From Actinomycetota bacterium (GTDB lineage Bacteria > Actinomycetota > Acidimicrobiia > Acidimicrobiales > MedAcidi-G1), in the NCBI GenBank assembly GCA_018673475.1, contig JABHCN010000006.1, positions 30,526 to 94,525 of the forward strand: DNA of 64,000 nucleotides, given 5' to 3'. Of the stretch, positions 26,449-34,811 are shown piece by piece. Under the pieces are notes generated by a model, which saw only the letters and a list, made by a program, of their open reading frames with translations, ran no database searches and had not been told where the DNA came from. The stretch's first letter is position 1. Each line of letters begins with the position of its first letter. The translations under genes and the position numbers were made by a program.

Positions 26449-27390
26449 TCAGGCGAACGCCTGGATAACCAGCGCTTCGGCGGGGACCGTGCCGTCGTCT
26501 AGAACCGTGAGCAGTTCGACTCCGTCGTCGACCACGAGGATCGTGTGCTCGAACTGGGCTGTCCTGCGGCCGTCAAGGGTCACTGCGGTCCAGTCGTCGT
26601 CCCAGAGGGCGCACGCCGGATCGCCCAGAGTGAGCATCGGCTCGACCGTGAACGTCATTCCGGTCTCCATGAGGGTCCGGGCCCGCGGGTCGTGGTAGTG
26701 GGGAATCTGGAGCCCGCTGTGGAACTCTGTGCCGATGCCGTGTCCTATGAACTCGCGCACCACCCCGAGGCCGTGCTTGCGGGCGCAGCGCTCTATCGCC
26801 CGCCCGATCGAGTTGACGGGTCGGTCCGGCAGGACGGTTGCGATCCCCTCGTTCATGGCCACGTAGGTCTGCTCGATGAGGCGTCTGTCGTTGGGATCGA
26901 TCTCACCTACCGGAAACGTGACCGAGGTGTCGCCGTGTACGCCGTCCAGGTAGATGGTGACGTCGATGTTGACAATGTCACCATCGACAAGTGGTCGACT
27001 GTCGGGGATTCCGTGGCAGATGACCTCGTTCACCGACGTACACACCGACTTCGGGTAGCCGCGGTAGTTGAGTGGGCTCGGGTAGCCGCCCCTTGCAATG
27101 GTCGCCTCGTGCACCACCTCGTCAAGCCGATCGGTGGTGACACCTGGAGTCACGTGGGGTGCAACCTCGAAGAGGATCTCGGCTGCTGCCCTTCCGGCAC
27201 GCCGCATCCGCCCGATCTCCTCGCCGGTTCGAACATCGGACGATGATGCAGAGCCCGGGTCTCCGGTGAGCGCGTAGGGCGGCAGGGCTGTTCCGGGTGG
27301 AACTGTCCGGGTGGGGCTGAGAAGGCCCGGTCGAATCGGGGGCTCAGAACGTGGAGCTGGAGCTGGGGATCGGATCTTTCGCTTCGCCAC
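26449..27390 (-). CDS. map: methionine aminopeptidase, type I with N-terminal extension (MapB-like)
   Basis: A 313-residue enzyme that removes the N-terminal methionine from nascent proteins. All five metal ligands are in recognisable motifs: IDVTIYLDGVHGDTSV (two Asp), FIGHGIG (His), TVEPML (Glu) and QFEHTIL (Glu). A Pro-rich N-terminal extension of about 50 residues resembles the ribosome-binding linker of actinobacterial MapB (type Ic). The start is a GTG 6 bases after a TAGCCT box. It ends 6 bases from the convergent DUF3048 gene. Confidence 0.93.
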   Translation of the reverse strand: MAKRKIRSPAPAPRSEPPIRPGLLSPTRTVPPGTALPPYALTGDPGSASSSDVRTGEEIGRMRRAGRAAAEILFEVAPHVTPGVTTDRLDEVVHEATIARGGYPSPLNYRGYPKSVCTSVNEVICHGIPDSRPLVDGDIVNIDVTIYLDGVHGDTSVTFPVGEIDPNDRRLIEQTYVAMNEGIATVLPDRPVNSIGRAIERCARKHGLGVVREFIGHGIGTEFHSGLQIPHYHDPRARTLMETGMTFTVEPMLTLGDPACALWDDDWTAVTLDGRRTAQFEHTILVVDDGVELLTVLDDGTVPAEALVIQAFA

Positions 27391-27396
27391 CCGGAG

Positions 27397-27402
27397 AGGC
27401 TA
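27397..27402 (-). promoter_or_regulatory. leaderless-type -10 box (TAGCCT) for map
   Basis: TAGCCT on the minus strand, 6 bases before the GTG at 27390. Confidence 0.5.
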
Positions 27403-27456
27403 CCGGCACCCCGGCAGGGCGAACTCAGGTGCGGTAGCCAGCGGCCCCTGTGCTGT

Positions 27457-27945
27457 TCAGCGCATGAACCTGCTGACGCTCTCCACGACACAGACGGGTC
27501 GGTCGCTGCCCTCGACCTCGATGGTGATCTTCATCACGGTCTGGTACCCGCCTGCCACCTCCGTGACCTCGAGGATCTCGGCACCGGCCCTCACCATTGA
27601 ACCAACCAGGAGAGGAGCCGGAAAGCGAACCTTGTTCGTGCCGTAGTTGATGCCCATCGAGATCCCCTTCACCTGGATCAACTCGGGCATGAACATGACG
27701 GTCAGCGAGAGCGTCAGGTAGCCGTGGGCGATGGTGGCGCCGAACGGACCGGCCGCCGCACGCTCGGCATCCAGGTGGATCCACTGGTGGTCTCCGGTGG
27801 CATCTGCGAACAGGTCTACCCGTTCCTGGTCGATTGTCACCCACTCGCTGTAGCCAAGGTGGGCGCCGACCGCACCTGGAAGCTCGTCGGGGCTCTCGAA
27901 AACTGTTGTCACCTGAACGCTCCTGGTCATCGGTGCCGGAATCAC
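27457..27945 (-). CDS. MaoC-like hotdog dehydratase
   Basis: A 162-residue MaoC/NodN-type protein, probably an (R)-specific enoyl-CoA hydratase. The catalytic Asp/His dyad lies in VDLFADATGDHQWIH, followed by GPFGATIAHGYLTLSL and a SMGINYGTNKVRFPAPL strand. The frame opens at a GTG (27945), with an ATG five codons later as a good alternative. Typical partners are fatty acid or polyhydroxyalkanoate metabolism; the neighbours here give no clue to substrate. Confidence 0.88.
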   Translation of the reverse strand: MIPAPMTRSVQVTTVFESPDELPGAVGAHLGYSEWVTIDQERVDLFADATGDHQWIHLDAERAAAGPFGATIAHGYLTLSLTVMFMPELIQVKGISMGINYGTNKVRFPAPLLVGSMVRAGAEILEVTEVAGGYQTVMKITIEVEGSDRPVCVVESVSRFMR

Positions 27946-28034
27946 CGGCAGGTCACTGCGACACTACGCTGCGAGCGGTCCCACCGACGTGTCGGACCGA
28001 CCCGTCCAACACCCCTACCCGACAGGAGCCCAGG

Positions 28035-28961
28035 ATGGCCACGGTTGGCTCAAAGGCGGTACTTACCGCCCTGTTGGCCAACGTCGGCATCTCGGTCGCC
28101 AAGTTCGCCGGGTTCCTGATTACCCGCTCCACCTCGATGCTGGCCGAGAGCATCCACTCGGCCACCGATTCAACAAACCAGTTGCTGCTCCTGCTCGGTG
28201 CCCGGCGGGCCCGACGACCTCCGAGCCCGACACACCCCTTCGGATACGGGCGCGAACGCTACTTCTGGTCGTTTGTCGTGGCCCTGGTGCTGTTCTCGGC
28301 GGGGGCCGCCTTCGCCGTGTATCAGGGCATCGCCAAGGTTCGCAGTCCCCATGACCTCGACAACATCGGCTGGGCCATCGGCATTCTCGTTGCGGGAATC
28401 GTCCTCGAGACCTGGTCTCTCCGCACGGCAGTTCTAGAGGCCCGACCCTTGCGCGGGAACACCTCGTGGAGTCGCTTCATCGTGACCTCAAAGCAGCCTG
28501 AACTGCCGGTCGTTCTGCTCGAGGATGCCGGCGCCCTGGCGGGTCTCGTCATTGCGCTGGGAGCCCTGGGGATGGCTGAGGCAACCGGCGACCCCCGCTG
28601 GGACGGAGCTGGAACCCTTGCAATCGGCGTTCTTCTTGCCATCATCGCAGTTGTCCTTGCACGCGAGATGCAGAGCCTCCTGATCGGCGAGGCAGCCGAC
28701 CCCGATGACCAGTCGGCAATCGAGACGGCCATCGCGTCGGTTGCGGCCGTCGACCGCCTCATCCACCTCCGCACCCAGCACCTGGGCCCCGACCAGATAC
28801 TCGTGGGCGCCAAGGTGGCCTTCGATCAGGGCCTCGACACAGTCGCCATCGCCGCAGCCATCGACTCCGTCGAGGAGGAAATCAGGCGGGTGGTTCCCGA
28901 TGCCAACCCGATCTACGTGGAACCGGATCTTGATCGGGGCTCTGACCCTCCGAGTTCATGA
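28035..28961 (+). CDS. cation diffusion facilitator (CDF) transporter
   Basis: A 308-residue inner-membrane divalent metal exporter, probably for zinc, iron or manganese by proton antiport. About six membrane spans are visible. The metal-site motif of the second span is HSATD (within AESIHSATDSTNQ) and the partner acidic pair is LLEDAG in the fifth. A soluble C-terminal domain (about 210-300) follows, as in YiiP-like proteins. The ATG at 28035 has AGGAG upstream. TACGCT about 70 bases upstream could be the -10 box, giving a conventional leader. It ends one base from the convergent VIT gene. Confidence 0.88.
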   Translation: MATVGSKAVLTALLANVGISVAKFAGFLITRSTSMLAESIHSATDSTNQLLLLLGARRARRPPSPTHPFGYGRERYFWSFVVALVLFSAGAAFAVYQGIAKVRSPHDLDNIGWAIGILVAGIVLETWSLRTAVLEARPLRGNTSWSRFIVTSKQPELPVVLLEDAGALAGLVIALGALGMAEATGDPRWDGAGTLAIGVLLAIIAVVLAREMQSLLIGEAADPDDQSAIETAIASVAAVDRLIHLRTQHLGPDQILVGAKVAFDQGLDTVAIAAAIDSVEEEIRRVVPDANPIYVEPDLDRGSDPPSS

Positions 28962-28962
28962 C

Positions 28963-29667
28963 TCAGGTAACCGAGGCTCCGAGCAGGCCACCGATCAGGT
29001 AGGTGGCCGAACAGGCACCGGCGGCAACGAACACCTGACGGGCCACGGTTCGCACAATCGAACGTTCGGTGAGCCGCGCCAGCAGGCCACCCACGATTGC
29101 CGCCGCAGCCACCCCGAGGATCGCCGACGCCCACACGGCCGTTGTACCACCACCCACCAACCAGGGAACCAACGGCACAAAGGCCCCGAGGGCGAACGCC
29201 AGAAAACTCGAGAATGCCGCCTGCATGGGGCTGCCGAGGTTGTGAGGATCCACGCCGAGCTCCTCGCGGGCGTGAACCTCGAGGGCCACCTCCGGATCAG
29301 ACATCAGGTCCCGGGCGACGCGCTCGGCGTGCTCGATATCGAGGCCGCGCTCAACGTAGAGGGCGGTCAGTTCAGCGGTCTCGAGCTCGGGGTCCTCGGC
29401 GATGGACGCCCGTTCGATCGCCAGCTCACGCTCAACCAGCTCAGCCTGGGCCTTGAGGGAGATGTACTCGCCTGCGGCCATCGACACGGCCCCTGCCAGG
29501 AGGCCAGACACCCCGGCGACGCGAACAAACGCAGGATCGGTGCTGGCGCCGGCGATTCCGAGGATCAACGCCACGTTGGAGACGAGGCCGTCGCTGACGC
29601 CGAACACGGCCGCACGGGCCGCACCGCCCTGAACGTCGCGATGTCGGTGAACCTCAGGTTTCTCCAT
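28963..29667 (-). CDS. VIT1/CCC1-family iron/manganese transporter
   Basis: A 234-residue membrane protein of the VIT/CCC1 family, which moves Fe2+ or Mn2+ out of the cytoplasm. The first-span motif DGLVSNVALILG is followed by GLLAGAVSMAAGEYIS, a Glu-rich cytoplasmic metal-binding region (about 75-140), and C-terminal spans. The ATG at 29667 is chosen over one ten codons upstream because TAGGTT lies 7 bases before it. It is tail to tail with the CDF gene, so two metal transporters of different families converge here. Confidence 0.88.
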   Translation of the reverse strand: MEKPEVHRHRDVQGGAARAAVFGVSDGLVSNVALILGIAGASTDPAFVRVAGVSGLLAGAVSMAAGEYISLKAQAELVERELAIERASIAEDPELETAELTALYVERGLDIEHAERVARDLMSDPEVALEVHAREELGVDPHNLGSPMQAAFSSFLAFALGAFVPLVPWLVGGGTTAVWASAILGVAAAAIVGGLLARLTERSIVRTVARQVFVAAGACSATYLIGGLLGASVT

Positions 29668-29674
29668 TGGCCCG

Positions 29675-29680
29675 AACCTA
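29675..29680 (-). promoter_or_regulatory. leaderless-type -10 box (TAGGTT) for the VIT gene
   Basis: TAGGTT on the minus strand, 7 bases before the ATG at 29667. Confidence 0.5.
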
Positions 29681-29756
29681 GCGGGAGCCACATCCATGCG
29701 GCCGGGTTCTGACCCACCACCCCTGGCGGCCAGGGGGCCCTACGCTCGCCCGGCGT

Positions 29757-29787
29757 TTGACAAGGTGCTAGGAAATGCGGCTATGAC
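29757..29787 (+). promoter_or_regulatory. sigma70-type promoter for the N-demethylase-like gene
   Basis: A perfect -35 TTGACA (29757-29762) is followed after 17-19 bases by CTATGAC, a loose -10 match (29781-29787). A clear Shine-Dalgarno sequence (TTGGAGGAC, 29796-29803) precedes the GTG start. This is a conventional leader, unlike the leaderless boxes common elsewhere in the window. Confidence 0.45.
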
Positions 29788-29811
29788 GCACTGCTTGGAG
29801 GACACGGCCCG

Positions 29812-31854
29812 GTGCTGAACGATCCACTACTGCAACCCCTCAGGGTCGGCGGGGTCACTGTGCGCAACCGGGTGTTCTCGAGCAGCCACGCTCCCGGTTA
29901 TACGGTCGATGGCCTGGCCTCTGACCGTTACCGCCTCTACCACGAGGAGAAGGCCCGTGGCGGAATCGGCCTCACGATGATCGGCGGTTCCACAAACGTG
30001 GCACCTGACTCGCCGTCGGTCTGGGGGCAGCTCTACGCCGGCGATGACCGGGTCATCCCCGGCCTCACCGAGTTGGCCAATGGGGTGCACTCGCACGGCG
30101 CCGCCGTGATGTGTCAGATCACCCACATGGGGCGCCGAACCGTCTGGGACGATGGCGACTGGCTCCCGACCATCTCCCCCTCGAGGGTCCGCGAACCGAT
30201 GCACCGGAGCTTTCCGAAGGTCATGGAGGACTCCGACATCCGCCGTGTCGTCAGGTCCTTTGGCGATGCGGCCGGCAGGGTCAAGGCGGCGGGGCTCGAC
30301 GGGCTGGAGGTGATCGCAACAGGCCATCTGGTCGACCAGTTCTGGAGTCCTGCGGTGAACCTCAGAACCGATCGCTATGGGGGGTCCATCGACAACAGGA
30401 TGCGGTTCAGCATGGAGGTGTTCGAGGCCGTCAGGTCGGCTGTCGGGGACGGGTTCACCGTCGGTGTACGAATGACGGGCGACGAGGACCTCAAGGGCGG
30501 CCTGACGGCGTCCGACTGTTCGGAGATCGCACGGCGCCTGGCCCTGACGGGCCTGATCGACTTCGTGAACGTGATCGGCGGCAACCTGATCACGCACCCG
30601 GGCCTGGCCGGAGCCATTCCACCGATCGGGACCCCGCTGGCAGAGCAGCTGCCCGTGGCCGCCGCCATCAAGGAGACGCTCGATCTCCCGGTGTTCCATG
30701 CCGGGCGCATACCCGACGTGGCCACCGCCAGGCACGTGATCGCCGAGGGAATCGTCGACATGGTGGGCATGACCCGCGCCCACATCGCCGACCCGCACAT
30801 TGTCGCCAAGGTGGAACGTGGAGAGGAGGACCGGATCAGGACCTGCGTCGGTGCCTCGTACTGCATCAACCGCCTCTACCTGGCCCAGGAGGCCCTCTGC
30901 GTACAGAACCCGGCAACCGGAAGGGAGGCCACGATCCCCCACCTGACGGTTCCCTCGACCGGACCCGGCGAATCGGTCGTGGTCGTGGGGGGCGGGCCCG
31001 CAGGCCTCGAGGCTGCCCGGGTCTGTGCCGAGCGGGGACACGCAGTGACGCTCTTTGAGGCGCAGTCCGAGACCGGCGGGCAGGTTCGCCTGGCTGCCCG
31101 TGCATCTGACCGCACCCGGGACATGGTCGGAATCGTGGACTGGCTGAATCGGGAGGTCGCCGAAGCCGGTGTAGATGTCAGGCTGAACAGCCCGGTAGCC
31201 GCCGCCGAGGTCCTGGACTGCGGTCCCGACGTGGTGATCGTGGCCACCGGTGGATGGCCGGACACTGATGTGCTGTCGCCCGGTGCAGCCGGAGGCGACC
31301 TTCTGGTCAGTGTCGCCGAGGTGGTCGGCGGACACGTTGCGGTCGGACCGAGGACCCTGGTGTTCGACGACCACGGAAACCTCCAGGCTCTTTCGTGTGT
31401 CGAGTACCTGTTGGACCGTGACGCCGAGGTGCAGCTCGTAACCCCTGATCGCGCTGTCGGGCACGAGCTTGATGGAACACTCCATCCCGCCTACCTGGAG
31501 CGCTTCCACGCTGACGGGGTCGAGATGGTTCCCGACCACCGACTTGTCGGGGCGTCCCGTTCAGACGGCCGCCTCGAGGCTGTTTTGCGCAACGTCTACA
31601 CCGGCAGCGAACAAACCTCGATCGTGGACCAGATTGTGGTGGAGCACGGTGTCGTGCCGATCGACGACCTGTTCCTGGAGTTGCGGGACCGGTCGGCCAA
31701 CGGCGGGGAGCTGGACGTGGACGCCTACATTTCGGGCCGACCCCAGCCCCGACCCGATGGTGGCTTCCGCCTGTTCCGGATTGGTGACGCCGTGGCAGGC
31801 CGCGACATCCACACTGCCATCTACGACGCCCGTCGCCTCTGCCAGGTTCTCTGA
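29812..31854 (+). CDS. flavin/Fe-S N-demethylase-like oxidoreductase (StcD/DgcA type)
   Basis: A 680-residue multi-domain enzyme of the 2,4-dienoyl-CoA reductase/trimethylamine dehydrogenase group. An Old Yellow Enzyme-like FMN barrel (1-370) contains GATGHLVDQF-like substrate-site residues and NLRTDRYGGSIDNRMRF. It is followed by cysteines 345, 351 and 363 and an FAD/NAD(P) module starting with VVVVGGGPAGLEAARV (about 390). The CVGASYC...C spacing with NPATGRE is like that of dimethylglycine, stachydrine or N-methylproline demethylases rather than dienoyl-CoA reductase, which has CxxCxxxC. Expected chemistry is oxidative N-demethylation of a methylated amine. The exact substrate is open. Confidence 0.7.
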   Translation: MLNDPLLQPLRVGGVTVRNRVFSSSHAPGYTVDGLASDRYRLYHEEKARGGIGLTMIGGSTNVAPDSPSVWGQLYAGDDRVIPGLTELANGVHSHGAAVMCQITHMGRRTVWDDGDWLPTISPSRVREPMHRSFPKVMEDSDIRRVVRSFGDAAGRVKAAGLDGLEVIATGHLVDQFWSPAVNLRTDRYGGSIDNRMRFSMEVFEAVRSAVGDGFTVGVRMTGDEDLKGGLTASDCSEIARRLALTGLIDFVNVIGGNLITHPGLAGAIPPIGTPLAEQLPVAAAIKETLDLPVFHAGRIPDVATARHVIAEGIVDMVGMTRAHIADPHIVAKVERGEEDRIRTCVGASYCINRLYLAQEALCVQNPATGREATIPHLTVPSTGPGESVVVVGGGPAGLEAARVCAERGHAVTLFEAQSETGGQVRLAARASDRTRDMVGIVDWLNREVAEAGVDVRLNSPVAAAEVLDCGPDVVIVATGGWPDTDVLSPGAAGGDLLVSVAEVVGGHVAVGPRTLVFDDHGNLQALSCVEYLLDRDAEVQLVTPDRAVGHELDGTLHPAYLERFHADGVEMVPDHRLVGASRSDGRLEAVLRNVYTGSEQTSIVDQIVVEHGVVPIDDLFLELRDRSANGGELDVDAYISGRPQPRPDGGFRLFRIGDAVAGRDIHTAIYDARRLCQVL

Positions 31855-31865
31855 GACTCCAGCGG

Positions 31866-32756
31866 TCAGGTGTCGGTGCGGCTGGTCAGCCAGACGCCCC
31901 CGAGCAGGACCACACCGCCGGCCACCTGCCATGGGGACAGGGTCTCACCCAGCACGAACACACCGAGCAGGGCGGCGACCACCGTCACCAGGTAGGTGAC
32001 GATCGACATGCGCACAGCCCCGACCCTGCCTATGAGGGTTGCAGCCGCGAGGAAGGCGAGGCCGGTTCCACCGACCCCGACAGCAACATTCGAGGCGACA
32101 GCCCCCCACGCCCATGTGGATGACAAGAAACCGAGGACTCCAAGCGGCATGGTCGCGACCGTTGCCACCGCCAGGACACGTGACAGCACCGCAGGTGACC
32201 CGTAGCGCCGCTGCAGCGGGCCGGCTATGTGGGCCGCCACCCCGTAGGAGGTGACCGCCGCCACGACCAGGGCCACGCCCAGGGCGTTGGTGCCACCGGT
32301 CGTCGCCGTGGGAAGGCCAACCAGGAGGATCCCTACCAGTCCCACCAGAACGCCTGCAATCTGGGCCCTGCCCGTGCGTACCTTGAAGAACGCCGCACCG
32401 GCGACAACGGTCATGACCGGCATGGCGCTGTTGAGCATCCCGGCGAGCGACGAGTCGATCCACTGCTGGGCCAGGGGGAACATTGTCAGGGGAAACGCCA
32501 TCCACGTGATGCCGAGCAGCAGCAGTCGACCCCGGTCAGACGGGTCGATCGGCCGGCGCGCGGACGGAAAGGCATATACGGCGAACAGTCCCAACGCGGG
32601 CCGCAGAAACGTCACGAGGCCCGGGTGTTCAACCTCGAGGGCTACATCCATGAAGAGAAACGATGCCCCCCAGATGCCCGCAGCCGCGACCAGCAGCAGC
32701 CAGTCCACCGAGGCGAAGGGGCGGCCCTCAGCGGGCAGGACGGTCTGGTGGTTCAC
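31866..32756 (-). CDS. EamA-family (DMT) transporter
   Basis: A 296-residue membrane protein with about ten hydrophobic spans arranged as two EamA repeats (about 15-140 and 155-290). Features are WGASFLFMDVAL in the first half and a VTYLVTVVAALLGVFVLGE segment near the end of the second. Family members export metabolites such as amino acids or purines, and specificity cannot be inferred. The start is a GTG 6 bases after a TAGCGT box. It is convergent with the demethylase-like gene. Confidence 0.88.
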   Translation of the reverse strand: MNHQTVLPAEGRPFASVDWLLLVAAAGIWGASFLFMDVALEVEHPGLVTFLRPALGLFAVYAFPSARRPIDPSDRGRLLLLGITWMAFPLTMFPLAQQWIDSSLAGMLNSAMPVMTVVAGAAFFKVRTGRAQIAGVLVGLVGILLVGLPTATTGGTNALGVALVVAAVTSYGVAAHIAGPLQRRYGSPAVLSRVLAVATVATMPLGVLGFLSSTWAWGAVASNVAVGVGGTGLAFLAAATLIGRVGAVRMSIVTYLVTVVAALLGVFVLGETLSPWQVAGGVVLLGGVWLTSRTDT

Positions 32757-32762
32757 GGCGGC

Positions 32763-32768
32763 ACGCTA
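32763..32768 (-). promoter_or_regulatory. leaderless-type -10 box (TAGCGT) for the EamA transporter
   Basis: TAGCGT on the minus strand, 6 bases before the GTG at 32756. Confidence 0.5.
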
Positions 32769-32841
32769 CCGGCCCCCCTGTGGGTGACAGGCCACCGGGT
32801 GGGCCAGACTGTCACCTGGATCCACCCCGGAAGGCGCTCGC

Positions 32842-34116
32842 TTGAACCGCGTACCAGCAGTTACCACCATCGTTGTCATCTTCTCGCTGCTTGCGGCGGC
32901 CTGTTCCTCGACAGAGGCAGCGGCACCCCCGGTGAACGATCCAGTACCGACAACCGTTGCTCCCACGACAACCGTCGCACCCACCACGACGACAACCGTC
33001 GCACCCACCACGACGACAACGGTCGCACCCACCACGACGACAACGACGACCCTCCCCCCCACCACAACGACAATCCCGACCGGTTCAATCCTGTCCAGCG
33101 AGGTGGTCGACATCGGCTCGCTGGGCGTGGCATGGCGGGTCACCTACTCCTCGGTCTCCATTACCGGCGAGCCCATCGAGGTGACCGGGGTGATTGCCGC
33201 CCCTGACACCGATGCCACGACCCCACGCCCTGTTCTCTCCATTGCACATGGCACTACCGGCCTTGCCGACCAGTGCGCCCCATCGGCATCCTTCCCCGAC
33301 GTGTTCACCCTGGCAGCGCTCACGCCGTTCCTTGAACGCGGCTGGGTGGTGACGGCCACCGACTACGAGGGCCTGGGCGGACCGGGCCTGCACGCCTACA
33401 TCGTCGGCGAGAGCGAGGCTAGGGGCGTGTTCGACATCGTCAGGGCCGCCGGCAACATCGAGGGTGTCGGCGCCTACGGACCACTTGTCGTGTGGGGGCA
33501 CTCCCAGGGTGGCCACGCAGCGATGCACGTGTCCCAGAGGTGGCAGGAGCTTGCACCCGATCTGGATCTGGTCGGGGTGGCAGCAGGGGCACCGCCGTCA
33601 CAGCTGGACCTGCTCTCGACCTTCCTCCAGGGTTCCGACTTCCAGGGCTACCTCATAATGGTCGGTGCAGGCCTGGCCGTCTCCTACCCGGAACTGGACC
33701 TGAAGTCCGTTACCAATCCGGAGTACCACTACCTGCTCGACGAACTGGAGAACGGCTGCACCGGGTACGTCATGGACCTCGTCAACCCGATTCCGTTTTC
33801 CGACCTGTTGAGTGTCGCCGACATCTTCGCCATCCCGGAGTGGAGCGCCAGGCTCACCGAGAACGACACGAACCAGCTGCCCAATCAGGCTCCGGTGATC
33901 ATCCTCCACGGAGACCAGGATGAGCAGATACCGATCATCAGCAGCGAGTTCCTCCTGGGCCAGCTGTGCGGCATGCCCGACCATGCGCCCCTGGAGCGAC
34001 GCGTCTACCCCGGTGCAACCCACTCGTCAGCGGTACTCGACTACTTCGACGACCTGGTTTCCTGGCTGGAGGCAAGGGTCGAGGGCGAGACAGCCGTAGA
34101 CCAGTGCGGGCCCTGA
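32842..34116 (+). CDS. secreted lipase (LIP family) with Thr-rich linker
   Basis: A 424-residue secreted alpha/beta hydrolase of the fungal-type secretory lipase (LIP) family. The TTG start has GGAAGG upstream. There is a lipoprotein signal with candidate Cys19 (AAACSS), then a Thr/Pro/Val stalk with a 24-bp repeat. The catalytic domain starts at about 85. It has the nucleophile elbow GHSQGGHAA, an Asp in a GDQDEQIP loop and a His in ATHSS, a plausible catalytic triad. Substrates are probably acylglycerols or other esters outside the cell. Confidence 0.82.
   Translation: MNRVPAVTTIVVIFSLLAAACSSTEAAAPPVNDPVPTTVAPTTTVAPTTTTTVAPTTTTTVAPTTTTTTTLPPTTTTIPTGSILSSEVVDIGSLGVAWRVTYSSVSITGEPIEVTGVIAAPDTDATTPRPVLSIAHGTTGLADQCAPSASFPDVFTLAALTPFLERGWVVTATDYEGLGGPGLHAYIVGESEARGVFDIVRAAGNIEGVGAYGPLVVWGHSQGGHAAMHVSQRWQELAPDLDLVGVAAGAPPSQLDLLSTFLQGSDFQGYLIMVGAGLAVSYPELDLKSVTNPEYHYLLDELENGCTGYVMDLVNPIPFSDLLSVADIFAIPEWSARLTENDTNQLPNQAPVIILHGDQDEQIPIISSEFLLGQLCGMPDHAPLERRVYPGATHSSAVLDYFDDLVSWLEARVEGETAVDQCGP
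32968..33039 (+). repeat. three tandem 24-bp repeats in the lipase linker
   Basis: Three nearly perfect 24-base units (32968-32991, 32992-33015, 33016-33039) encode the Thr/Val/Ala/Pro stalk of the lipase. They keep frame. They are a coding tandem repeat, not a CRISPR-like array. Confidence 0.85.
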
Positions 34117-34117
34117 A

Positions 34118-34807
34118 CTACCGCCCCGACGACGGGAACAGCGTCCGAACAACGACCACGGCAAGGCCGACGCCGACGGCCTGCATGACGATGAACATGG
34201 GCGCCGACGACGGCTCGATCCCGGCAAAGGTGTCAGAGATGGTTCGAGCCACGGTCACCGCCGGGTTGGCAAAGCTGGTCGATGAGGTGAAGTAGTAGGC
34301 GCCGCCGATGTAGGCACCAACTACATACGGGATTGCCGAATGGCGTGCGGTCCTGACGAGGCTGAAGATGACCAGCAGCAGGCCCAGGGTGGCAACTACC
34401 TCGGCCAGCCACAGGTGCCCACCGCTGCGTGTCTTTGTGGACAGGTCAACCCAGGCCAGGTCGAACATGAGGTTGGCGACAACGGTGCCGAGGCAACCGC
34501 CGAGCACCTGGGCTGCCAGCATCGCCGGAACCTGCCGACCGCTCCTGAGGCCCAACAGCCATGCCCCGACGGTCACCGCAGGGTTGAAGTCGGCCGAGAT
34601 TGACCCGAAAATCGAGATGATCGCCACAAGGACTGCAGCCGTTGCCGCCGCGTTCTGGAACAGCTGAAGCCCGACATCGGTGGGGCTGAGGCGCTCGGCC
34701 ATGATCCCGGAACCGACCACGCCGATGAGCAGGAACATGGTGCCCAACCCCTCGGCAAGGAGGGTACGAGAAAGGGGAACCGGCAGGTCCTCTGTGGCTT
34801 CGACCAC
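34118..34807 (-). CDS. MIP/aquaporin-family channel
   Basis: A 229-residue membrane channel of the aquaporin superfamily. Both half-helix motifs are present: NPAVT at about residue 75 and NPAVT again at about 190, each with the Asn-Pro-Ala core that lines the pore. Six spans plus two re-entrant loops fit. It starts at a GTG 4 bases after the cimA stop with GAGGA inside the end of cimA, so it is probably the last gene of the branched-chain amino acid operon. Whether it conducts water, glycerol or another small solute is unknown. The lipase gene converges with a one-base gap. Confidence 0.85.
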   Translation of the reverse strand: MVEATEDLPVPLSRTLLAEGLGTMFLLIGVVGSGIMAERLSPTDVGLQLFQNAAATAAVLVAIISIFGSISADFNPAVTVGAWLLGLRSGRQVPAMLAAQVLGGCLGTVVANLMFDLAWVDLSTKTRSGGHLWLAEVVATLGLLLVIFSLVRTARHSAIPYVVGAYIGGAYYFTSSTSFANPAVTVARTISDTFAGIEPSSAPMFIVMQAVGVGLAVVVVRTLFPSSGR

Positions 34808-34811
34808 GCAG

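Noticed and set aside
29827..31539. Minus-strand open frame of 570 codons over the N-demethylase-like gene
   Set aside because: Antisense shadow: the plus-strand protein has clear flavin and FAD motifs; the minus frame has none.
32968..33039. Tandem 24-bp repeats as a possible CRISPR-like array
   Set aside because: Repeats are directly adjacent with no spacers, in frame, and encode the lipase stalk.
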